40,484 bases of DNA from Rectinema subterraneum. GTDB lineage: Bacteria > Spirochaetota > Spirochaetia > Treponematales > Rectinemataceae. Both the position numbers and the translations under genes were made by a program. Position 1 is the stretch's first letter. Each line of letters begins with the position of its first letter. The notes under the pieces were generated by a model. It had not been told where the DNA came from and did no database searches. It was given only the letters and a program-made list of their open reading frames with translations. The DNA lies in assembly GCA_009768935.1 (NCBI GenBank), contig WESA01000023.1, forward strand, positions 1 through 40,484, in the 5' to 3' direction. Shown one piece after another: positions 25,001 to 32,160 of this stretch.

Positions 25001-25642
25001 CCGCGCTTCTCTTGTGACGAGATCCATTATGCCGCCTTCATTGACAAGGTCATCCTGGACATCGAGGATAAAGCAGGCGTGCGGCTGAGGTCTCTGGTAT
25101 GCTGATTCGGATTTGACTACTTGATTGGTGGCTGGATCGACATAGTAATGCCCCTGGGCAGGTCCCTCTATGCCATATACAGCGTGCAAGCCAGTATTGA
25201 ACCACTGCGGGCTGTTTGGAGCGGCAATTTGATGAGCCAGCATGTAACAGATTTCGTCATAAAATGCTTTTTCATCTTCGTCTGTGTCGAAATAGTTCGC
25301 CTGGCGGCCCCATAGACACCAGGTATATGCCAGCCTATGAAAAACCTGGCGCGCATCATGCTCGGAATCATCGCCGACATCCGCTTCGCTAAGCGTTGTC
25401 TGTGAGGATGGGACGAATTTCGTCCAATCGAGAGCTTTATCCTTGGGAACGCCAGCTTTGCGAAAATATTTCTGCGCAATAATATCGCTTGCGATGGGAC
25501 TCCAGAACGAAGGGACAATGACTGAATCCATCGAGAACACCGAGGTACCGTTCGGGTTCCGGATCTCGCTCCTCCGCTTTTCCCATTCGATTCCTTCGTA
25601 GGGTCCGCGCCCCGCTTTCGTAAACAAGCGCTTTATTTTCAT
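22055..25642 (-). CDS. nrdJ: Adenosylcobalamin-dependent ribonucleotide reductase (class II)
   Basis: NrdJ reduces ribonucleotides to deoxyribonucleotides with coenzyme B12 as radical source, independent of oxygen. The 1195-residue protein has the active-site pieces: C190 (PHACFILDV) and C478 ([11 protein letters not shown]) as the reductant pair, and C467 and E469 in NPCSEY as radical cysteine and base. The family segment [19 protein letters not shown] lies in the C-terminal half of the barrel. A variable linker follows from about residue 930. The C-terminus is a zinc ribbon with CPVCG, CLKC and a final CGSTTGCS, typical of long NrdJ proteins. GGAGG precedes the ATG. It is the only RNR in the window. 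An NrdR box pair lies in its promoter. Confidence 0.97.
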   Translation of the reverse strand: MKIKRLFTKAGRGPYEGIEWEKRRSEIRNPNGTSVFSMDSVIVPSFWSPIASDIIAQKYFRKAGVPKDKALDWTKFVPSSQTTLSEADVGDDSEHDARQVFHRLAYTWCLWGRQANYFDTDEDEKAFYDEICYMLAHQIAAPNSPQWFNTGLHAVYGIEGPAQGHYYVDPATNQVVKSESAYQRPQPHACFILDVQDDLVNEGGIMDLVTREARLFKYGSGTGSNFSRLRGANEKLSGGGVSSGLLSFLKIADRSAGAIKSGGTTRRAAKMVILDADHPDVSEFVRWKTEEEYKVACLAAGSAMLNHYADEMVSAIEDMGADDENSYLLDRNILLRKVVKQALDAGVPSSWIHQVLTFYSQTGKTPRLPLYNTAWESEAYNTVSGQSSNNSIRVSNAFMQAVIDDLDWDLIARTTGSPFRKVKARELWNEIAEAAWLCADPGLQFHTTVNEWHTCIADGEIRGSNPCSEYMFLDDTACNLASLNLISFYDEKTNTFDDAAYRHAIRLWTIVLEISVAMAQFPSKEIARKSYDYRTLGLGYANIGSLLMVMGLPYDSDKGRTVAAALSAILTGESYAQSARMAKEFGPFARYNPNKDHMLRVIRNHRRAAYNAAPQEYESLSVLPKGIEAHLCPENLVKAARQSWDEALELGEKYGFRNAQVTAIAPTGTIGLLMDCDTTGIEPDFALVKFKKLAGGGYFKIINTSVPPALRSLGYSEDKIGDIIAYALGRGTLEGAPGISRESLLEKGIPESALLKAEKALQNSISLEGCFSPYVIGYDVLEKLGISKEEADVPGFSLLARLGYSENDIEAAELYACGTMGLEGAPHLAEKDLAVFDTATPSGKRGTRSISWQAHIAMMAAVQPFITGGISKTINMPNNVSIDDVKGAYMLAWRSMLKSIALYRDGSKLSQPLAALAPGSDLIADSIVALQTNQLSESAASQAADNTAGSTIPARLQTAPEPELPGMPFAPRGIRRALPNRRKGYTQKAKIGGHSIFLRTGEYEDGALGEIFLDMHKEGAAFRSILNSFAIAVSLGLQYGVPLEEYVDAFTFTRFEPNGMVNGHDYLKMATSVLDFIFRDLAISYLHRYDLGQVKPEDLISTSTQSILDKGSQAFESGKKQTPAKSENVVSEPRPKKPSAAAAPAPAKDQTVLLIRAARQKGYEGDPCPVCGNLTLVRNGTCLKCETCGSTTGCS

Positions 25643-25666
25643 TTCTCCCTCCTGGCAGATATTATT

Positions 25667-25713
25667 ACACTACCTGTATTAGTATCAGATCTCAAGTCCA
25701 CAATATATTGTGG
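25667..25713 (-). promoter_or_regulatory. NrdR box pair in the nrdJ promoter
   Basis: CCACAATATATTGTGG (25698-25713) is a perfect 16-bp palindrome matching the NrdR box consensus at 14 of 16 positions by my recollection of it. A weaker half-matching box, ACACTACCTGTATTAG (25667-25682), has its centre exactly 31 bases away, three helical turns, the spacing known for NrdR box pairs. Candidate promoter elements (TTGAGA/17/TAGTGT on the minus strand) lie between and over the boxes, which fits repression. Confidence 0.75.
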
Positions 25714-25801
25714 TGTCTGTCGTATGGTTATATACTGCATTCCGCAGCAGGGCGCAAGGGCTTTGGCGCAGATTTTTTGAAATATTTACTTCAGCTTTAT
25801 G

Positions 25802-25830
25802 ATGACAGAATACAGTATCCCTGATATTGT
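25802..25830 (+). promoter_or_regulatory. Candidate amidase promoter with short leader
   Basis: ATGACA (25802-25807), 17 bases, TATTGT (25825-25830). The ATG of the amidase follows 12 bases after the -10 box, giving a leader of about 6 bases. Confidence 0.35.
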
Positions 25831-25842
25831 TTGTGCAGAGAT

Positions 25843-26907
25843 ATGATTGTGGCGAGAAGGCTTCGATTGAAAGGAAGAGGGCTCTGGCAGACGCGAAGGG
25901 CTTTAGTTGTGCTCATTCTATCGGTTACATGGTTTATAAACCCAGCTTTCGCTGCTGAGCCTGCAGAAAAGGATATTACTCTTTCAAGCCTCGCCCAGTC
26001 GCTCAACGCCATGCTCGAATATGACCCTCTTACGCGTTCAGGAACCCTCGAAAAAAACGGAAAAACCGCTCGCTTCGCACTCGACACTCCCTATGTGCTG
26101 TTCGACTGGACTGCGCTGAAGACGCTTCCACCCCCGTACGAAGATCAAGACTCGATTAGGGTGAAGAAAGAATTCGACATTGCGCTGCGCCAGTTTTTTG
26201 ACACGAAACAAGCTCCGCTGTCGAAATACTCGGTAAAGGCGATTGTCATAGATCCCGGCCACGGAGGGAAAGATCCTGGCGCAATAGGCGAATTCGAAAA
26301 TTTCAAAATTCAGGAAAAAGATGTAAATCTCGCCATTGCGCATCGCCTCGCCGAATTGCTGCGCATACGATATCCAGAAAGAACCATCCAGCTCACACGT
26401 ACCGATGATACCTATCCAAGCCTTGAAGAGCGGGTCGATATGGCCAACAAGATAAAGCTGGCAGAAACCGAAGCCATTATCTATATTTCGATTCATGCTA
26501 ACGCATCATTCAACAAGAATACACATGGCTTCGAGGTCTGGTATCTGAATCCGAGTTACCGGCGGACGGTCGTCGACGAGCAGACAGCAAAAGAAAAAGG
26601 CGAAGATATAGCTCCCATTATCAATACGATGCTGGAAGAGGAATTTACAACGGAGAGCATCATCCTTGCGCAGAAGGTATATCAGCGCATGGGAAAAATG
26701 ATCGGCGACCAGAGTCCGGCCAGAGGAATCCGCGCTGAGGAATGGTTTGTGGTACGTAACGCAAAAATGCCGTCCATACTCATCGAGGTTGGCTTTGTAA
26801 CAAACAAGAACGAAGCGACTCTTCTTTCCCAGGCAGGTTACTTGAGAAGAATTGCCGATGCCATATACAATGGAGTATGCGACTTTATCGAGCATTTTGA
26901 GTATTGA
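25843..26907 (+). CDS. N-acetylmuramoyl-L-alanine amidase (Amidase_3, AmiC-like)
   Basis: A periplasmic zinc amidase that removes stem peptides from peptidoglycan, usually for cell separation. The 354-residue protein has a Sec signal peptide with cleavage expected after PAFA (about residue 38). Residues 40-130 are a short region of unknown fold. The Amidase_3 domain follows, with zinc ligands in IVIDPGHGGKDPGAIG, the glutamate of QEKDVNLAIA, SIHANA, and the catalytic glutamate in LIEVGFVTN. An insertion around residues 230-265 (NTMLEEEFTTES region) may be the autoinhibitory helix found in AmiB/AmiC. The ATG at 25843 is used; an in-frame TTG four codons earlier is possible. It is followed after 1 base by a GerMN gene. 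Confidence 0.92.
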   Translation: MIVARRLRLKGRGLWQTRRALVVLILSVTWFINPAFAAEPAEKDITLSSLAQSLNAMLEYDPLTRSGTLEKNGKTARFALDTPYVLFDWTALKTLPPPYEDQDSIRVKKEFDIALRQFFDTKQAPLSKYSVKAIVIDPGHGGKDPGAIGEFENFKIQEKDVNLAIAHRLAELLRIRYPERTIQLTRTDDTYPSLEERVDMANKIKLAETEAIIYISIHANASFNKNTHGFEVWYLNPSYRRTVVDEQTAKEKGEDIAPIINTMLEEEFTTESIILAQKVYQRMGKMIGDQSPARGIRAEEWFVVRNAKMPSILIEVGFVTNKNEATLLSQAGYLRRIADAIYNGVCDFIEHFEY

Positions 26908-26908
26908 A

Positions 26909-27361
26909 ATGAGTACTGATTCAACCCGAAGGCATGCTGAGCGGTATGTAATCGCAGCGCTTATTTTAGGAGCTGTGATATTTATTCTATTGCGCGGACC
27001 AATTCTTCAATTCAACGGGATGCGTCTCTATTTTCCTGACGAGAAAGGGCAAAATCTCAAACTAGAAATGCGCCATATCGCCCCGATCGGCTCGCTCGAA
27101 GAAAAGGCCAGCGATGTCATACGAGAATTGCTCCTCGGTCCTCTTACAAGAAATTTGCAGCCTCTGGTGCATTCAGATATATCGCTTTTGCGGGTCGTAG
27201 CAGGCAAAAACAGCATCTATCTCGATTTCAGCACTGTTTCGTTGGAAGAAATCTCGGCGAGCTACAAACTGTTCAAGGAAGCAATAGAAAAGAGTCTGCA
27301 CGAGACTATACCCGGAAACTATCACGTATATATTTATATCAACAGCATTTTAACCCGCTGA
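26909..27361 (+). CDS. GerMN domain protein with membrane anchor
   Basis: A 150-residue protein with a single N-terminal membrane segment (about residues 12-28) and one GerMN domain. Its typical pattern is visible: LYFPDEKGQNLKLEMRHI, then IRELLLGP and YLDFS. GerMN domains occur in spore-germination GerM and in many non-sporulating bacteria, often in envelope or peptidoglycan-linked proteins. Its start codon lies 1 base after the amidase stop, so the two are translationally coupled and probably act together at the cell wall. No catalytic residues are recognised. A longer frame from 26852 overlaps the amidase and is rejected. Confidence 0.88.
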   Translation: MSTDSTRRHAERYVIAALILGAVIFILLRGPILQFNGMRLYFPDEKGQNLKLEMRHIAPIGSLEEKASDVIRELLLGPLTRNLQPLVHSDISLLRVVAGKNSIYLDFSTVSLEEISASYKLFKEAIEKSLHETIPGNYHVYIYINSILTR

Positions 27362-27390
27362 TACCCCAAAAACGGGCTCAATATTTTTGT

Positions 27391-27419
27391 TTGTCATTCC
27401 CTGCGATTCATGATACTTT
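27391..27419 (+). promoter_or_regulatory. Promoter of the RelA/SpoT-TPR gene, leaderless layout
   Basis: TTGTCA (27391-27396), 17 bases, TACTTT (27414-27419), then 7 bases to ATG 27427. No Shine-Dalgarno is present. An in-frame TTG at 27391 is part of the -35 box and so is not the start. Confidence 0.55.
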
Positions 27420-27426
27420 TACATGT

Positions 27427-28719
27427 ATGAGCGACATCGAGAACAGCATTCCCGACAAAGCAGCTCTTGCGGAGATATATGCGAATAACCGGGCCAATTA
27501 TGAAGAAGCTCTTGCCAGAGCCGTGCACGATATATCGAAGCTGCTGCAGCGCAGGGGCATTCACCCGACGATCAAAAGCCGAATCAAGGATTTCGAATCT
27601 TTGTTTGCAAAGAAAATTCGCCTGCTGAAAACTGCATGGGACGAACACCGCGATCCACTGCCAGTCAACGATGTCCTCGCAATGCGCATTATATGCCCCT
27701 TTCTCCGGGATCTGGACGAGGTGGAAAATGCACTCGCCGAGCACTATGAAATCATCGAGATAGAAAGAAAAGGACAAGACAGATCGTTCAGGGAATTTGG
27801 CTATGAATCCATTCACGTGCTCGTACACATTCCTCCTGAATTGCAGCCTCTCTGCAAGGGGCTGGAACGAGATGTCATCGAAATTCAGCTCAGGACTATT
27901 CTCCAGGAAGCATGGGCAGAGGTCGAGCACGAGCTGGTATACAAAGCGGAATTCACGCCGTTCGACGAGCCTCTCAAGCGGAAGCTTGCAGCGCTGAATG
28001 CGACGCTCACGCTTTCCGATATCATTTTCCAAGAAATCCTCGATTACCAGAAGAAGTTGAACGATGCGCTCAAGAAGCGGCGTGAAGCTTTTTACGGAAA
28101 AATTGAACAGGCGAGCGCAAAAGTATTCGGCATCGAAGAGGAGCTGAGCAGCACAATCCCGAGGCCAGTGCGGCTGAAAAAAACTTCGGGCAAAGCAATC
28201 CCTGAAGCAAGATCGAATCAGGACAGATGGGCTTCCTTGGACATCGACACGCTGCTGCTTTCGGCTCTCGATGCGCACAACGCTTCGGATTTCGATGCTG
28301 CAATTTCAATATACACCGAGATTCTCTCGCGCAAGCCCGAAGCGACGATTGCTGCGGTTGTCTATAAACACCGAGGTATGGCGTTTTTTGCGCAGTCGGA
28401 TTATCCCGATGCGCTGTCCGACTTTACCAGCTGCATCATGCTGGACCCTGAGTGCTACAAAGCTTTTTACTATCGGGGCGTCGTCAAGAGCATCCAGGGC
28501 GAGCTTCAGCAAGCCATCGATGATTTCAACAAAGCGCTTGAAATACACCCCTATCATTTTTTCTCGCGCTACCGGAGGGCTTTGTGCTGGTGGCAACTGG
28601 GAGATTATGTTCAGGCGCATGCCGATTGCGAGATTGCACTGCGGATCAAGCCTGAAAACAAGCTCGCCCAGGAATTGCAGAAAAAGATTGGCGAGCATCT
28701 TGCGCGAGACGAGATATAG
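27427..28719 (+). CDS. RelA/SpoT-type (p)ppGpp synthetase domain fused to TPR repeats
   Basis: A 430-residue protein. Residues about 20-200 form a RelA/SpoT nucleotidyltransferase domain with all expected motifs: SRIKDFESLFAKKIR (52-65, ATP binding), NDVLAMRIICPF (81-92, metal aspartate), FGYESIHVLVHIP (124-136, GDP/GTP binding tyrosine) and EIQLRTILQEAWAEVEHEL (152-170). There is no HD hydrolase, TGS or ACT domain, so it resembles a small alarmone synthetase. Residues about 280-430 carry three to four TPR units (KHRGMAFFAQSDYPDALSDF, KAFYYRGVVKSIQGELQQAI), a protein-interaction module. The product is probably pppGpp/ppGpp, or another pyrophosphorylated nucleotide. What the TPR part binds is unknown. 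Confidence 0.88.
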   Translation: MSDIENSIPDKAALAEIYANNRANYEEALARAVHDISKLLQRRGIHPTIKSRIKDFESLFAKKIRLLKTAWDEHRDPLPVNDVLAMRIICPFLRDLDEVENALAEHYEIIEIERKGQDRSFREFGYESIHVLVHIPPELQPLCKGLERDVIEIQLRTILQEAWAEVEHELVYKAEFTPFDEPLKRKLAALNATLTLSDIIFQEILDYQKKLNDALKKRREAFYGKIEQASAKVFGIEEELSSTIPRPVRLKKTSGKAIPEARSNQDRWASLDIDTLLLSALDAHNASDFDAAISIYTEILSRKPEATIAAVVYKHRGMAFFAQSDYPDALSDFTSCIMLDPECYKAFYYRGVVKSIQGELQQAIDDFNKALEIHPYHFFSRYRRALCWWQLGDYVQAHADCEIALRIKPENKLAQELQKKIGEHLARDEI

Positions 28720-28736
28720 GCGCACCCTGAAATATA

Positions 28737-28765
28737 TTGACACTCTCATTAAATTCTGATAGGTT
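28737..28765 (+). promoter_or_regulatory. tRNA-Glu promoter
   Basis: A perfect -35 TTGACA (28737-28742), 17 bases, and TAGGTT (28760-28765). Transcription would start about 28 bases before the tRNA. Confidence 0.6.
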
Positions 28766-28799
28766 CTCTCCCGTTCGGCTCAAATCGCCGGTCGTCAAG

Positions 28800-28871
28800 G
28801 TCCCCATCGTCTAGCGGTTAGGACAGCGGGTTTTCAACCCGCCAACAGGGGTTCGATTCCCCTTGGGGATA
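28800..28871 (+). tRNA. tRNA-Glu (anticodon TTC)
   Basis: The acceptor is GTCCCCA/TGGGGAT with a terminal G-U pair. The anticodon stem GCGGG/CCCGC holds loop TTTTCAA with anticodon TTC. The T-arm is AGGGG-TTCGATT-CCCCT. The discriminator is A and CCA is not encoded. The sequence is close to other bacterial tRNA-Glu. An intrinsic terminator follows about 10 bases later. Confidence 0.96.
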
Positions 28872-28881
28872 TCAAAAAATG

Positions 28882-28909
28882 AAAGCAGGTCGAAAAGGCC
28901 TGCTTTTTA
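28882..28909. terminator. Terminator after tRNA-Glu (possibly bidirectional)
   Basis: AAAGCAGG (28882-28889) pairs with CCTGCTTT (28899-28906), with TTTTT on the plus strand. On the minus strand the stem is followed by CATTTTTT, so it may also end the thiI operon, whose stop codon is 53 bases away. Confidence 0.85.
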
Positions 28910-28962
28910 TATAGCATGAGCCTTTCAATTCGAGCGCTGTTGCTGAAATGCTGACTGAATGA

Positions 28963-30195
28963 TCATGCGCGAGGCCCGCCTGCATTCCAGAATTCGGCAT
29001 ATGCATCCAGTCCGTATTCTCTCAATGCGTCTCCGAAGCTGAAAAATTTCTCTTCGGCTTTATCTACCGCTTTCAGAATCTCGCTTTCGAGCTCAAGAGA
29101 AGAAAAATACGCACGAAGATCCTCGAAATCAGGCTTGAGAACTGGATGTTTCGGGCTGAACAGAACACAGCAATCCTCATAGGGAAGGATTGAGATAGTA
29201 TAGGTCCCGATACGCCGGGCGGTCGCAATGGTTTCTTCCTTATCGATTCCTATGAGAGGCCTCAATACTGGCAGCGATGTCATGCTTTGAGAAAGGCGCA
29301 GATTTTCAGCAGTCTGGCTTGCCACCTGCCCCAGACTCTCGCCAGTGACGATCGCACGAGCCTTTATGCGGCTTGCGATCACATCCGCTGCTTTCATCAT
29401 CGCCATTCTCAGCATCAGGGTGTTTGCTTCTTCTCTTCCGCCTTTTTTTATCTTGAGCTGGACTTCCGTAAAGGACACGATCCATGCATGCATGCTCCCA
29501 GTCCAGATTGCAATTCGCCTTGCGAGCTGTTCAACTTTTTTTTGCGCTTCTTCCGATGTGAAGGGGTAGGTATGAAAATAAACGCTTTCGATTGCAAGCC
29601 CTCGACGCGCCATCATATAGCCCGCAACTGGCGAATCGATGCCTCCTGACAGCAAGAGAACGCCTTTCCCCTGGCTCCCCACCGGCAAACCTCGCGGCCC
29701 TGGCGAAGTGCTTGCGTAGATATAGGCTCGTTCACGGATTTCGATGGCAATGATAAAATCCGGATTATGCACATCTACCGAAAGAGAAGAGAGCGCTTGG
29801 GTCACCGCATCTCCTGCCGCAGCAGACATTCCGTAAGAATCGAGAGGAAAGCTTTTATCCGAGCGGCGCGTTTCCACTTTGAAGCGGCGAGCCCCCCTGG
29901 CTGCTTCTTTCGAGGCTATTTCGATTGCAGCTTTTAGAATCCGTTCTGTCCGTTTTTCGGATTTTATCGCTTGCGCAATTCCATTGACGCCAGGGCAATG
30001 CTGAAGGACAAACAGAGCAAAATCCGTATCTTTTTCTTCAACGCTGAGGAAAAATCTTCCAGGATATTCTTCCAGATCGAAATGGATTCCATGCAGTCTT
30101 TTCTGGATCTGCTCTTTCAGTCTATGCACGAATTCGCGCCTGTTGCCAAGTTTAAGTTCGATTTCTCCGGGTTTTATGAGAAAAAAAGTGCGCAT
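28963..30195 (-). CDS. thiI: tRNA 4-thiouridine synthase ThiI
   Basis: ThiI adenylates U8 of tRNA and installs sulfur received from a cysteine desulfurase; in some bacteria it also supplies the thiamine thiazole sulfur. The 410-residue protein has an N-terminal ferredoxin-like and THUMP region (about 1-165). The PP-loop SGGIDS is at 183-188. The ATPase C-terminal motif is PYEDCCVLFSPKHP. It lacks the C-terminal rhodanese domain of E. coli ThiI, the common short form. It begins 13 bases after the cysteine desulfurase gene, its expected sulfur donor. Confidence 0.95.
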   Translation of the reverse strand: MRTFFLIKPGEIELKLGNRREFVHRLKEQIQKRLHGIHFDLEEYPGRFFLSVEEKDTDFALFVLQHCPGVNGIAQAIKSEKRTERILKAAIEIASKEAARGARRFKVETRRSDKSFPLDSYGMSAAAGDAVTQALSSLSVDVHNPDFIIAIEIRERAYIYASTSPGPRGLPVGSQGKGVLLLSGGIDSPVAGYMMARRGLAIESVYFHTYPFTSEEAQKKVEQLARRIAIWTGSMHAWIVSFTEVQLKIKKGGREEANTLMLRMAMMKAADVIASRIKARAIVTGESLGQVASQTAENLRLSQSMTSLPVLRPLIGIDKEETIATARRIGTYTISILPYEDCCVLFSPKHPVLKPDFEDLRAYFSSLELESEILKAVDKAEEKFFSFGDALREYGLDAYAEFWNAGGPRA

Positions 30196-30208
30196 GAAGG
30201 TTGTAGTA

Positions 30209-31393
30209 TCAGGTTTTCAGCGTTCTGTACAAGTCCTCGGCCTGTTCAAGGAATATATCGATTTCGTGTTCTGATGTGAGTATGCCTGTCGAAACACGGA
30301 TCGAAGAAAAGGAAATGTCTTCCGGGACGCCCATGGCCTTGAGTATCCTGCGCCCTTTTTCCTTATGGCGAGAAGAACAGGCTGATCCAGTAGATATCGC
30401 TATTCCTCGATCCGAAAGGGCGCGCACCATGGTTTCGCCTCCGACGCCCGGGAAGCTGAGCGAGACAATGGAAGGCACAAATCCATTGTCCTTGGGTTTT
30501 CTCTCAGGAACAACCACTGCTCCCTTGATGCGAGCGACGCCTTCGAGGAGGCGCAATTCCAGTGATTGGGCATGAGCGACATATGTTTCCAGCAATTGCT
30601 GCGCTTTTTCTCCTGCCAGGCTGAATGCAAGCGCGCCGAATAGATTTTCTGTTCCGGGGCGGATACCTTTTTCCTGGCCGCCGCCGCATACAAAGGATTC
30701 GAGCGGACGACCAAGCCAGAGCGCTCCCACGCCTTTCGGGCCGCGTATTTTGTGCGCCGAAAGTGCAATGCTGTCCGCGCCCATGCAGTATTCAGCGACA
30801 GGCAGCTTGCTGAGCATTTGTACGGCATCGACATGGAACCATGGCTTTTTAATTTTCAATGTGCGGGCTGCATCGTCAATCAAGGTCGAAACTGCGCGAA
30901 TATCCTGAATCGCTCCTGTTTCGTTGTTGACAGCCATTACGCTGATAAGCGCTGTTTCCTTCCGGATATGCGAAGCGACAGCTTCCGGCACGATGTGGCC
31001 GTACGTGTCCGGGGCGACCCACGAAATCTCGATGCCTGTTTTTTGCAGCATGCGCGCCTGGCAATCGATTGCTGCATGTTCGATGCCGGAAATGATGATA
31101 TGGATTTTTTTGCCCTGCGAAGCAACGCGGTTGAAATGCTTCAGGAGTGCAAGCATGGGTATATGGTCTGCCTCTGTTCCGCTAGCGGTGAATATGAGAG
31201 AACCCTGTTTCATTCCAAGGGCGCCAAGAAGGCGTGTTCTTGATTCTTCGAGGATGCTGTTTGCTTGCTTGCCTGCCCAGTGGCTGCTTGAAGGGTTTCC
31301 ATAGGCTGCAAGGCTGAGTTCGAGGGCTCTGCGCATAAGTTCAGGATCGGCAGGCGTGGTGGCAGCCCAGTCGAGATACACAGGTTGCGTCAT
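30209..31393 (-). CDS. Cysteine desulfurase (NifS/IscS family)
   Basis: A PLP enzyme that removes sulfur from cysteine as an enzyme-bound persulfide. The 394-residue protein has YLDWAATTP at the N-terminus, SGTEADH near 71, the HVDAVQ aspartate, the PLP lysine K215 in SAHKIRGPKG, and the persulfide cysteine C339 in STGSACSSRHK. The 12-residue extended loop of group I (IscS/NifS) is present. No IscU scaffold gene is adjacent. Being just upstream of thiI, it resembles the dedicated NifZ-ThiI type pairing of Bacillus. Its ATG overlaps the stop codon of the FTR-like gene by 4 bases. Confidence 0.94.
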   Translation of the reverse strand: MTQPVYLDWAATTPADPELMRRALELSLAAYGNPSSSHWAGKQANSILEESRTRLLGALGMKQGSLIFTASGTEADHIPMLALLKHFNRVASQGKKIHIIISGIEHAAIDCQARMLQKTGIEISWVAPDTYGHIVPEAVASHIRKETALISVMAVNNETGAIQDIRAVSTLIDDAARTLKIKKPWFHVDAVQMLSKLPVAEYCMGADSIALSAHKIRGPKGVGALWLGRPLESFVCGGGQEKGIRPGTENLFGALAFSLAGEKAQQLLETYVAHAQSLELRLLEGVARIKGAVVVPERKPKDNGFVPSIVSLSFPGVGGETMVRALSDRGIAISTGSACSSRHKEKGRRILKAMGVPEDISFSSIRVSTGILTSEHEIDIFLEQAEDLYRTLKT

Positions 31394-31722
31394 TTCTTAA
31401 ATCTGCGATCGGGAATAGCTTGCGGCTCTTTTCCTGAAGCTGCGAATTCCTTGGAAAGATACAAAGCGCAATAGCAGTGCCCGTACTGAAGGATATCTTC
31501 TTTTGACCAGACGCAGGGGCAGATCGCGGGAGCATCGAGTTCGCGCGAGCCTTCTGAATCCCTGCATGGACAATGATAATAGCCGTAACGATTATAGTTT
31601 TGCGTAAGGCCGTCGACGAGGCTGTTATAGAATGCTGTATCCGGATTCAGTACCCAGCCTTGTTTCTTCGCCACCATCTGAGTGAATATGATGGTCTGTT
31701 CCCTCGTTTTCTGATTTGCCAT
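31390..31722 (-). CDS. Ferredoxin-thioredoxin reductase catalytic subunit-like protein
   Basis: A 110-residue protein with the cysteine pattern of the FTR catalytic (beta) subunit: CPC at 51-53, CPC at 68-70 and CYC at 83-85. These supply ligands for a [4Fe-4S] cluster and an adjacent redox disulfide. Spacings (14 and 12 residues) differ from the plant/cyanobacterial 16 and 8. FTR homologues in anaerobes are thought to pass electrons from ferredoxin to thioredoxin- or glutaredoxin-like partners. Here a glutaredoxin-like gene lies 37 bases upstream, a likely partner. GGGAG precedes the ATG. No variable (alpha) subunit gene is present. Confidence 0.88.
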   Translation of the reverse strand: MANQKTREQTIIFTQMVAKKQGWVLNPDTAFYNSLVDGLTQNYNRYGYYHCPCRDSEGSRELDAPAICPCVWSKEDILQYGHCYCALYLSKEFAASGKEPQAIPDRRFKK

Positions 31723-31759
31723 TCGTAGTCTCCCTTCGATCAGTTCATGTGCAATGCGA

Positions 31760-32062
31760 TCAAACTCCCAGCGTCATTTTCCAGTCAGCTTCTATAAACC
31801 CGATCAGATATTTCTTGTCATCGATCACCGCAAATGGGAAAGCGACATTTTCCTTGAAACGTTGTTTCAGCTCCTGCTTTATGGCGTTTTTTGTATCGAT
31901 GGGGATAAGATCAACATAAAGATAGCGGTAAGCAAACTGGTGTGCATCGAGAAAAGCGAGGGCGCGCTTGCAGAAACCGCAGGTCGAAAGCGCATAAACC
32001 ATAATCTCATGGTCAGCTCGTGATCCATCTTTTGCTACAACAGGCAAGTTCTGCAGATTCAT
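31760..32062 (-). CDS. Glutaredoxin-like protein
   Basis: A 100-residue glutaredoxin/thioredoxin-fold protein with the active-site motif STCGFCKRA (C28, C31) after the first beta strand MVYAL. The cis-proline region is FPFAVIDD. A short N-terminal extension of about 18 residues precedes the fold. GGAGG lies five bases before the ATG, and a -10 box TATAAT (minus strand, 32088-32083) gives a leader of about 14 bases. First gene of the operon with the FTR-like protein, cysteine desulfurase and thiI. It is a probable electron acceptor of the FTR-like protein (inference). Confidence 0.9.
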   Translation of the reverse strand: MNLQNLPVVAKDGSRADHEIMVYALSTCGFCKRALAFLDAHQFAYRYLYVDLIPIDTKNAIKQELKQRFKENVAFPFAVIDDKKYLIGFIEADWKMTLGV

Positions 32063-32082
32063 GATACCTCCGATTTTCTTTT

Positions 32083-32088
32083 ATTATA
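32083..32088 (-). promoter_or_regulatory. -10 box of the glutaredoxin-thiI operon
   Basis: TATAAT on the minus strand, 20 bases upstream of the ATG. I see no convincing -35 box. Unlike the leaderless-type promoters nearby, this transcript would carry a Shine-Dalgarno. Confidence 0.55.
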
Positions 32089-32125
32089 CTATTTTCCCTG
32101 ACTGCGGCATAGAGTCCGGCGTCCG

Positions 32126-32154
32126 TTGATAAAAGCATGCATTTCATATACATT
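32126..32154 (+). promoter_or_regulatory. lepA promoter, leaderless layout
   Basis: TTGATA (32126-32131), 17 bases, TACATT (32149-32154), then 6 bases to ATG 32161. The predicted +1 is the A of the start codon. An in-frame ATG at 32137 lies inside the spacer and is excluded if this promoter is right. Confidence 0.55.
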
Positions 32155-32160
32155 GAGCAC

